From: JBQTHD01 sp052390275
Lineage (GTDB): Bacteria; Actinomycetota; Acidimicrobiia; Acidimicrobiales; AC-14
DNA: 64,000 nt
Direction: 5' to 3'
Assembly (NCBI GenBank): GCA_052390275.1
Contig: JBQTHD010000019.1
Span: 1 to 64,000, forward strand
Shown one piece after another: positions 57,489-64,000 of the stretch (positions within the stretch are counted from its first letter, which is position 1; the number at the start of each line of letters is the position of its first letter). The position numbers and the translations under genes are program-made. The notes under the pieces are model-generated. The model worked only from the letters and a program-made list of their open reading frames with translations. It ran no database searches and had not been told where the DNA came from.

Positions 57489-58896
57489 GGGCAGGACCTG
57501 GTGAGTTCACCAGCCGGTCGGAAACGGCGGTGACGTCGCCGGCCCCAAGGATCAGACACAGGTCGCCGGGCCGGGCCGCGGCCGCCATCTCATCCGCCAC
57601 CCGAGCCAGGTCCGGGCAGTACCGAGCCCCTATGGCCGGATCAGCCCTGCGAACGGCGTCGAAGACCATCCGTGCGTCCACCCCGGGCCTGGGTCGCTCG
57701 TCCGCCGAGTAGATGCCGGTCACCCACAGGTCGCTGACACCGGTGAAGCAGGGGCCGAAGTCAGCCCCCAGCGCCTGGGTCCGGCTGAAGCGATGGGGTT
57801 GAAAGGCGCACAACACCCGGGGCCACCCGGCCGTGGCGGTGGCCACCGCCGCGGAGACCTCCGTGGGCAGGTGGGCGTAGTCGTCGACCACGTCGACCAG
57901 CCCGGCCCCATCCACCGATCCCCGCCGAACGAATCGGCGGGCCGGCGTCGCCGCCGTTGCCAATCCGGCGGCGGCCGCGTCCCAGGTTGCCCCCAGTCGG
58001 GTGGCCATGACCAGGGCTCCGGCAGCATTGGCCACGTTGTGCATCCCCGGAATTCCGATACGGCCGCGGACACGCACGACGCCACCCTCCATCAGACTGA
58101 AGGCCGAACCCCATCGCTCGGGGTCCACGTCGGTGATGACGAAGTCGGCGGCTGGTGAGAACCCATAGGTGGCACGGTTGGATCGACCAACCCCCACTCC
58201 GACCGCGTCCGGAAAATCGGCACAGACCACCACCGGGCCCGAGGATCGCTCGGCCACCTCGGCGTAGGCCTCCTTCAAGTGGTCGTAGCTCCCGTAGGTT
58301 TCCAGATGATCGGCCTCCACGCTGGTCAGCAGGACAGCGGCCGGACTCAGGTCCAACATGGTGGCGTCGCTCTCATCGGCCTCGACCACCATCAGCGTTC
58401 CCGCACCCCACCGGGCTCCCGATGACCGCGGGGCGATCGCTGCCCCGATGATCCACGACGGGTCCAGTTCGGCCGCAACCAGGGCTGACCCCAAGAGTGC
58501 GGCAGTGGTCGTCTTGCCATGGGCGCCGGCCACGGCCACCACCGCCCGTTGGCCACAGACGGCGGCCAGGATTCGAGCCCGGGAGATGACCCTCACGCCC
58601 TTCGCTAGGGCAGCCAACAGATCAGGATCCTGGGGCCCCACGGCGGTGGAGTGGGCCACGAAGTCGGCGGCGGCCGCCGCCTCCGGCCACTTCCCTACCC
58701 GAACCCCGATTCCCATCGCCTCCAGCCGTCTGGTGGTGGCGGAGGCCCGGCAGTCGCTTCCGGTAACGCCATGGCCCATCGCCACGAGGACCTCGGCTAT
58801 GGCGCTCATCCCTGCTCCCCCGATCCCGACCACGTGAACCCGGCGGCGTCCGGCGGCGAGGTCCTCGACCACAGCCTCGGCAGCCCGTGGGTCCAT
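57481..58896 (-). CDS. murC: UDP-N-acetylmuramate--L-alanine ligase
   Basis: ATG 58896 gives 471 residues. MurC features are VHVVGIGGAGMSAIAEVL, the ATP loop AVAGAHGKTTTAALLG, EADESDATML and DDYAHLPTEV. It adds L-alanine to UDP-MurNAc. The start overlaps the murG stop by one base. It is of usual length and has all key motifs. Confidence 0.95.
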   Translation of the reverse strand: MDPRAAEAVVEDLAAGRRRVHVVGIGGAGMSAIAEVLVAMGHGVTGSDCRASATTRRLEAMGIGVRVGKWPEAAAAADFVAHSTAVGPQDPDLLAALAKGVRVISRARILAAVCGQRAVVAVAGAHGKTTTAALLGSALVAAELDPSWIIGAAIAPRSSGARWGAGTLMVVEADESDATMLDLSPAAVLLTSVEADHLETYGSYDHLKEAYAEVAERSSGPVVVCADFPDAVGVGVGRSNRATYGFSPAADFVITDVDPERWGSAFSLMEGGVVRVRGRIGIPGMHNVANAAGALVMATRLGATWDAAAAGLATAATPARRFVRRGSVDGAGLVDVVDDYAHLPTEVSAAVATATAGWPRVLCAFQPHRFSRTQALGADFGPCFTGVSDLWVTGIYSADERPRPGVDARMVFDAVRRADPAIGARYCPDLARVADEMAAAARPGDLCLILGAGDVTAVSDRLVNSPGPARG

Positions 58897-60230
58897 CACC
58901 GGCGACCGGCCACCCGAGCGTGGCGCTCCACCAGATCGGCCACCCGCGCCGCGGCATCGGGCCGCGAGAAGGCACGGGCAGCGGCCGACATGGCACTGCG
59001 CCGGCCGGGATCGGCCAGGAGGCTCTCCACCTCCAGGCACAGCCGCTCGCCGTCGAGTTGCTCATCTGGAACCACCACGGCGGCCCCGGCGGCGGCCAGG
59101 CTCCTGGCGTTGGCCCCCTGGTGATCCCCCGGAGACCCCGGCAGTGGCACCAGGACGGCCGGCACCCCGGCGGCGGCCAACTCCGCCACCGTGGTGGCCC
59201 CCGATCGGCACACCACCAGATCGGCCGCGGCCAGGACATCGGCCACGTTCTCGTCGTAGGGCAGAACCCGGTGGTGCAACGATTCCGTATCGTCACTTTC
59301 GGATGACGAGCGACCGGGTGCATCGCTCGGTCCCGGCGTGGCCGAGATCGAAGGAACCGAGGCCACAACGGACCCGTAGTGGGTTGGGCCTGTCGTGTGA
59401 CGAAGGGCCAGATCCCCCCGGTTGGCCCACCTGCCGGCCGCCGCTACCGCTGCCCGGTTAAGGCTGGCGGCTCCCAGAGAGCCCCCGAACACCGCCACCA
59501 GGGCCCGCTCGGCCGGCACCCCCAGAGCCAGACAGGCGGCCGGGCGGTCCCTCTCCCGGTCGATCTGCGCGATGCGCCGTCGAACCGGGTTGCCGGTGAC
59601 CGACGGGTTGGGTAGGGGCGTTCCGGAAAAGGAGACCGCCGAGGCTGCGGAGAAGCGGGCCAGGATCCGGTTGGCGCCGCCGACATGAGCGTTCTGTTCC
59701 ATGAGGATCAAGGGGATTCGCATAACTGCGGCCCCGAGCCCTGCCGGGAGAGATCCGTAGCCTCCCAGGCCCACCACCACCGATGGGCGAAGGCGGGCGA
59801 TATGCACGATGCCCTGCACGCATCCGACCACCAGGTCCGCTGCGGCGACGACCGAGGCCCGGGTCAACCGGCGGGGAACACCCCGGCCCGCTACGGATTG
59901 CAGGACGAAGCCGGCCGCGGGAACCAACCGGGTCTCGATTCCGCGCCGCCCCCCGATGAAGCGAATGGAGTCGGGGGTATGGCCCCGGCCCACCAACTCG
60001 GTGGCGACCGCCAAGCCGGGTTCGACATGGCCGGCCGTGCCTCCGCCGGCGATAACGGCCCACACCCGCCCCGGTCCCGGCCCCGCCCCCACCGGTCCAC
60101 ATTCAGATCCAGGTCCATGCCCATTTCCGGGCCCATTTCCGGGCCCATTCCCGGGCCCATTTCCGGGCCCATTTCCGGGCCCAGGTCCGGGCCCTTTTCC
60201 GGGCCCAGGTCCATCCTCGACTCCGGTCAT
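58896..60230 (-). CDS. murG: UDP-GlcNAc:lipid I transferase MurG
   Basis: From ATG 60230, which overlaps the ftsW stop as ATGA, it has 444 residues. After a 55-residue Gly/Pro/Asn repeat comes the GT28 fold: AVIAGGGTAGHVEPGLAVA, VGLGGYGSLPAGLGA, MEQNAHVGGANRILARF and LVVCRSGATTVAELAA. It makes lipid II at the inner membrane face. The repeat tract (12-base units) is unusual for MurG; a GTG at 60065 would start right at the conserved part and is possible. Confidence 0.93.
   Translation of the reverse strand: MTGVEDGPGPGKGPGPGPGNGPGNGPGNGPGNGPGNGHGPGSECGPVGAGPGPGRVWAVIAGGGTAGHVEPGLAVATELVGRGHTPDSIRFIGGRRGIETRLVPAAGFVLQSVAGRGVPRRLTRASVVAAADLVVGCVQGIVHIARLRPSVVVGLGGYGSLPAGLGAAVMRIPLILMEQNAHVGGANRILARFSAASAVSFSGTPLPNPSVTGNPVRRRIAQIDRERDRPAACLALGVPAERALVAVFGGSLGAASLNRAAVAAAGRWANRGDLALRHTTGPTHYGSVVASVPSISATPGPSDAPGRSSSESDDTESLHHRVLPYDENVADVLAAADLVVCRSGATTVAELAAAGVPAVLVPLPGSPGDHQGANARSLAAAGAAVVVPDEQLDGERLCLEVESLLADPGRRSAMSAAARAFSRPDAAARVADLVERHARVAGRR
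60118..60213 (-). repeat. 12-base tandem repeats at murG 5' end
   Basis: Seven to eight units close to GGGCCCATTTCC (plus strand) run from about 60118 to 60213 and encode GPGNGPGN-type tetrapeptides at the start of MurG. Units at both ends have diverged. Confidence 0.9.
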
Positions 60231-61498
60231 CGGCGGTGATCGGCCACGGCCAGAGTCGGACCGCTCCCCCGGCGCCTGGATCCCACCGGTTCCGGGCCGC
60301 CCCCCCGGTTCCGGGCCGTCCGCTCCCTGGGTGCGGGCCCGTACCGGGCCACACTTCGAACCAGGCCGACGGCCATCATCACCATGACCAGAGAGCTTCC
60401 GCCGACCGAGAGGAACGGCAGCGGGATCCCCGTCACCGGCACCAGACCGGTCACAACCGCCACGTTGGCCAGTGCCTGAGAAATGATCCAGGCGGTGGCC
60501 CCCACCGCCAACAGGGCACCGAAGCGGTCCGATGCTTTGAGGGCCACCCGGATGCCGACGAAGGCGATGGCCCCGAAGGCGGCGACGACCAGAAGGGTGC
60601 CCACCAGCCCGGTCTCCTCGCCCACGATGGCCAGGATGAAATCGGTATGGGCGTTGGGAAGGAATCCCAACTTGGCCCGTCCGCCGCCGAGCCCCAACCC
60701 CGTCACTCCCCCCTCTCCCAGGGCGACCCGGGACTGGTAGCTCTGGTATCCACCCGAAGCCGGATCTCGTATCGACTGGAAAAAAGCATCGACCCGAGCC
60801 CGCCGATAGGAGGGATATGAACTGGCCAGACCGACCAGAACCACCCCCGCCAGGGCCAGCGGAGCCAGTTGGCGCAGAGGAAGGCCACCGGCGAAGATCA
60901 TCGCCGCGACCATCACCACCAGGATCACCGCCGTGCCCATGTCCGGCTCGGCCAGGATCAGACCCGCCACCAGGGCGGTCATGAGCAGGACCGGACGCAG
61001 CGTGCGGCGCCAGTCCCACAGAGCCGAACGCGATCGGCGGGCAAGGAGATCGGCCATGAACAACAGCGTGGCCAGCTTGGCCACCTCCGATGGTTGGAAT
61101 CGAATCTGGGCCGAGCCCAACCAGCGCCGGGAACCGTCCACATAGACGCCGACCCCGGGGACGAGGACGAGTACGAGGAGGACCACCGAGACGATGACCG
61201 CAGGCCGGGCCAGCCGTCGCCAGCACCGGTAGTCCACGTTGCTCACCGCCACGAGCACCATCAGACCCAGGATGACACTTAGGGCTTGGCGGGCGAAGAC
61301 GGCCCAGGGAGAACCCCCGCCGGCGTCAGAGGATGCCGAGAGCACCATGGTCAGGCCCAGCACCGATAGCACCAGGCAGGCAACCATCAACACGTGGCGC
61401 AGGCTCTCCCCCGACGAGCGAAAGCGGTCCAGGCGGGTAACCGGGACAGTCGGGGCGGCCCGCCGCGCCGAGCCCTTGGTGGCAGTTGAGGCCATCAC
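60227..61498 (-). CDS. ftsW: Septal SEDS glycosyltransferase FtsW
   Basis: A 423-residue polytopic protein with about ten helices. SEDS motifs: GSRRWLGSAQIRFQPSEVAK, LAEPDMGTAVIL, NAHTDFILAIVGEETGL and PLPFLSVGGSSL. It polymerises lipid II at the septum with a partner transpeptidase. The order mraY-ftsW lacks the usual murD between. Its ATG overlaps the mraY stop by four bases, and it overlaps murG by four. Confidence 0.94.
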   Translation of the reverse strand: MMASTATKGSARRAAPTVPVTRLDRFRSSGESLRHVLMVACLVLSVLGLTMVLSASSDAGGGSPWAVFARQALSVILGLMVLVAVSNVDYRCWRRLARPAVIVSVVLLVLVLVPGVGVYVDGSRRWLGSAQIRFQPSEVAKLATLLFMADLLARRSRSALWDWRRTLRPVLLMTALVAGLILAEPDMGTAVILVVMVAAMIFAGGLPLRQLAPLALAGVVLVGLASSYPSYRRARVDAFFQSIRDPASGGYQSYQSRVALGEGGVTGLGLGGGRAKLGFLPNAHTDFILAIVGEETGLVGTLLVVAAFGAIAFVGIRVALKASDRFGALLAVGATAWIISQALANVAVVTGLVPVTGIPLPFLSVGGSSLVMVMMAVGLVRSVARYGPAPRERTARNRGGGPEPVGSRRRGSGPTLAVADHRR

Positions 61499-62535
61499 GT
61501 CCCCACCGACGAACCGCAGAGCCCTAGCGAGATGCCGTAGAAGACAGCCACCCCCGCCGCGCTCATGGCCCCGCCCAGGATCCAGAAACGGATGATGATG
61601 GTGGTCTCCGGCCAGCCTTTGAGTTCGAAATGATGGTGCAGCGGAGCCATCCGGAACGGGCGTTTCCTGAACATTTTGAAGGCGGCCACCTGGATCACGA
61701 CCGACAGTGAGATGACCACGAACAGTCCACCTACGAGAGGCAGCAACAGGTGCGTGTTGGTGGCCAGGGCCAGGCCGCCCAACCCTGCGCCCAGGGCCAG
61801 GGCGCCGGTATCACCCATGAAGATCCGGGCCGGGGCCGCGTTCCACCACAGGAAGCCGGCGCAGGCACCGGCCAGGGCACCGGCCACCACCGAGACATCC
61901 AGGGCCGGCCCCAGGCCGTAACAGTCGTTGTTTCGAAACTGCCAGAACCCGATGAAGATGTAGGCGCCGAAGGTGTATAGCGCCGTACCGGCCGCCAGGC
62001 CGTCGAGGCCGTCAGCCAGGTTGACGGCATTGGAAGTTGCCAGGATTATCAGCACCGCCCACACGACGAAGACTGCCGGAGGCAGGTCCAGGATCCCAAG
62101 TCCCCCCACCGACAGATCGGTATTGAACTTGGCCCAAACCACCGCGCCGACAGAAAAGGCGATCGCGATCGCCACAAGGGCCAGGGTCTTGGCCCGCTTG
62201 TTGAGGCCGAGATTTCGCATCCGCCGGGTGGCAATCCAGTCATCGAGGAAGCCGACCAGGCCCGCGCCGGCAACCAGCAGCACCACCAGAAACGCCGCTG
62301 CAGTCCCCCGCGCTCCTGTTCCCGGCAGGTGGCCCGCGGCATACCCCAGAATCACCGCAGCGACGATTGCGATTCCCCCCATGGTCGGGGTTCCGGCTTT
62401 GGATTGATGACCGGCGGGGCCATCCTCGCGGATCTGCTGGCCCATCTCTCGCCGCCGCATGAAGCCGATGAGCAGGGGCGTGAGGCTGATGGACGCCACC
62501 AGGGCCACTGCGGCAGCGACCAGGACGGCTAGCAC
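61495..62535 (-). CDS. mraY: Phospho-MurNAc-pentapeptide transferase
   Basis: A 346-residue membrane protein with ten expected helices. It has KAGTPTMGGIAIV, LGFLDD-type VGFLDDWIATRR, NAVNLADGLDGLAAGT with the catalytic acidic residues, and RMAPLHHHFELKGW. It makes lipid I from UDP-MurNAc-pentapeptide and undecaprenyl phosphate. The start overlaps the end of murE by seven bases, with no murF between. Confidence 0.95.
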   Translation of the reverse strand: MLAVLVAAAVALVASISLTPLLIGFMRRREMGQQIREDGPAGHQSKAGTPTMGGIAIVAAVILGYAAGHLPGTGARGTAAAFLVVLLVAGAGLVGFLDDWIATRRMRNLGLNKRAKTLALVAIAIAFSVGAVVWAKFNTDLSVGGLGILDLPPAVFVVWAVLIILATSNAVNLADGLDGLAAGTALYTFGAYIFIGFWQFRNNDCYGLGPALDVSVVAGALAGACAGFLWWNAAPARIFMGDTGALALGAGLGGLALATNTHLLLPLVGGLFVVISLSVVIQVAAFKMFRKRPFRMAPLHHHFELKGWPETTIIIRFWILGGAMSAAGVAVFYGISLGLCGSSVGT

Positions 62536-63980
62536 CCGAGACGCTCCATCTCCTCGGCCGCAACCGCTGCGTCATCAAAAGGTGACGACGCTCCGGCCAT
62601 CTCCTGCGTCCTTTCGTGCCCCTTTCCGGCCACCAGCACCACAGGACGGCCCGGGGTTCGGGACGCGGATCTCTGCGCCCAGGCCAGAGCTTCGGCGATG
62701 GCCCCGCGGCGGTCGGGCAGGATTCGGGCTCGCTCCGGATGAACCATGCCGGCGAGGATGTCCGCCCCGATCCCGGCGGGATCCTCGCCGCGGGGGTTGT
62801 CGGTGGTCACTATGACCACCTGTGCGCCCTCCTCGGCCACCCGGCCCATCATCGGTCGCTTCTCCCGGTCCCGGTCACCCCCGCAACCGAAGACCACCGC
62901 GACCGGGCCGCCCGCCGCCAAGAGGCGAACCGCTGCCAGGGCCGACCCGAGCGCGGCCGGGCTGTGGGCGTAGTCGACAAGCACGGAGAACGAACCACCG
63001 GGCCGGACGGCCGTCATTCGGCCCTCAACGGATAGAACCGAGGACAGACCGCAGGCCACCGCCCCCGGGTCGATCCCCACGACGTCGGCCGCGGTCGCGG
63101 CAGCGAGGGCGTTGTACAGGTTGGCTTCGCCGGCGAGCATCACCCGGACGCTGTGCCCTCGCCAACGGAAACTGGTTCCCTCTCCGTCGATCTCAGCGTC
63201 GGAGGCGTCGGATCGGCCGAAGGCGCGCACCGGGATCCGAGCCGATGTGGCCAGCCTGGCTCCCCAGGGGTCGTCGCCATTGACCACCGCCCTCTTGCTG
63301 AGATCCGGCGAGAAGAGCCGGGCTTTGGCCTTGAAATAGGCCTCCATGCTCCCGTGATAGTCCAGGTGGTCGGGGCTCAGGTTGGTGAAAACCGAGACTG
63401 CGAAGTGGGTCCCCACCACCCTCTGCTGATCGAGGGCATGCGACGACACCTCCATTGCCACCGCCTTCGTTCCGGACTCGGCCAACCGCGCCAGGCAGCG
63501 CTGCAGGTCCGCCGCGCCGGGGGTCGTCTGGGGCGAGCGCGAGTCGGCCACGCTGGCCGCACTTGCTGGCACCGGGTCCGAGCAGACCCGGGGACGACCC
63601 AGAGTTCCGATCGTCTCGGCCGGCTGTCCCGCCTCCTGCATGATCGCTCGGAGGAAGGCGGCAGTGGTGGTTTTGCCGTTGGTCCCGGTGATGCCCACCA
63701 CCGTCATCTTCCTCGATGGATGATCCCAATAGGCCGAGGACAGGAGCGCCAGCGCCGCCCGGGAGTCACCGACGAGGACTCGGGCCACCCGTTCGGGGGT
63801 CGTGGTCTCTCGCTCGACCACGACCGCCGCCGCCCCGGCGGCCACCGCCTCCTCCACCAGTTGGTGCCCGTCTGTCCGGCGACCGCTCAAAGCCACGAAG
63901 ATCGACCCGGGCCCGACCTGGTCGAGCCGGTCGGTTACCCCGGTCACCTCCGTTTCCACCGCCGGCCTCCCCGGATCCAT
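62529..63980 (-). CDS. murE: UDP-MurNAc-tripeptide synthetase, probably continues past window edge
   Basis: A Mur ligase of at least 483 residues. It has PGSIFVALSGRRTDGH, the ATP loop VVGITGTNGKTTTAAFL, the MurE-specific MEVSSHALDQQRV and TTDNPRGEDP, whose DNPR is typical of meso-diaminopimelate-adding enzymes. ATG 63980 is the first start in view, but the frame stays open through 64000 and MurE proteins usually begin earlier, so the gene may extend beyond the window. It is directly followed by mraY. Confidence 0.92.
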   Translation of the reverse strand: MDPGRPAVETEVTGVTDRLDQVGPGSIFVALSGRRTDGHQLVEEAVAAGAAAVVVERETTTPERVARVLVGDSRAALALLSSAYWDHPSRKMTVVGITGTNGKTTTAAFLRAIMQEAGQPAETIGTLGRPRVCSDPVPASAASVADSRSPQTTPGAADLQRCLARLAESGTKAVAMEVSSHALDQQRVVGTHFAVSVFTNLSPDHLDYHGSMEAYFKAKARLFSPDLSKRAVVNGDDPWGARLATSARIPVRAFGRSDASDAEIDGEGTSFRWRGHSVRVMLAGEANLYNALAAATAADVVGIDPGAVACGLSSVLSVEGRMTAVRPGGSFSVLVDYAHSPAALGSALAAVRLLAAGGPVAVVFGCGGDRDREKRPMMGRVAEEGAQVVIVTTDNPRGEDPAGIGADILAGMVHPERARILPDRRGAIAEALAWAQRSASRTPGRPVVLVAGKGHERTQEMAGASSPFDDAAVAAEEMERLGC

Positions 63981-64000
63981 TCCCGGATGGGCGTGGTCCA

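Noticed and set aside
1..64000. tRNA or rRNA genes
   Set aside because: No cloverleaf with T-loop signature or rRNA-like segment was noticed on reading; a covariance search would be needed to be certain.

Overview
The window is high-GC throughout, densely packed, and rich in 1-4 base stop/start overlaps. It looks like a high-GC actinobacterium. The supporting markers are a division and cell-wall cluster without ftsA next to ftsZ, the block gcvH-FHA-MerR(FtsR type)-DUF151-MerR that matches Mycobacterium tuberculosis Rv1826-Rv1830, a DUF4193 protein, SepF and YggT. Acidimicrobiia is my best guess, but it is not proven by anything in the window.

Layout. 1-523: the edge of an IS3-type transposase gene, a MITE-like inverted-repeat element and a terminator. 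524-4799 (minus): two lipoproteins (one a duplicated His-containing protein, one a cupredoxin), a GNAT enzyme and a BtaA/DUF3419-like SAM enzyme. 4865-12646 (plus): nine overlapping genes forming an uncharacterised carrier-protein pathway: acyl-AMP ligase, KAS III-like enzyme, AurF-type N-oxygenase, carrier protein, amino acid:carrier protein ligase, reductase, phosphopantetheinyl transferase, a second diiron protein and a second carrier protein. 12630-18094: CBS protein, orphan NuoF-like flavoprotein and cydAB, with a perfect Rex box at cydA and a degenerate one at nuoF. 18095-25607: M20 hydrolase, tandem ThyX-like protein, DUF4193 protein, GNAT, NUDIX and a low-complexity protein.

25870-30743 holds a MerR regulator, a membrane protein with duplicated Asp/His motifs, a thioredoxin-like lipoprotein and ccdA. 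The thioredoxin gene has an in-frame TGA exactly at the first Cys of its CxxC motif, so it reads as a possible selenocysteine UxxC redox protein; this is the most striking observation. 30936-32940 carries GrpB and two divergent PIN-domain toxin-antitoxin pairs with palindromic operators. 33052-39594 holds a YeaQ-like membrane protein, pirin, photolyase, a LURP-one protein, a small zinc-type protein and a methionine-salvage pair (RuBisCO-like protein and MtnA).

39586-51532 (minus) holds the glycine cleavage genes gcvPB, gcvPA, gcvT and gcvH interleaved with hisN, regulators and a GarA-like FHA protein, then a mannose-1-phosphate guanylyltransferase/phosphomannomutase fusion and pgsA. 51565-52236 is a MobA-like gene. 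52240 to the right edge (minus) is the division and murein cluster, in transcription order murE, mraY, ftsW, murG, murC, murB, ftsQ, ftsZ, yggS, sepF, yggT; murF and murD are not in their usual places. Short tandem repeats with periods of 12-16 bases occur in many genes and two intergenic regions.
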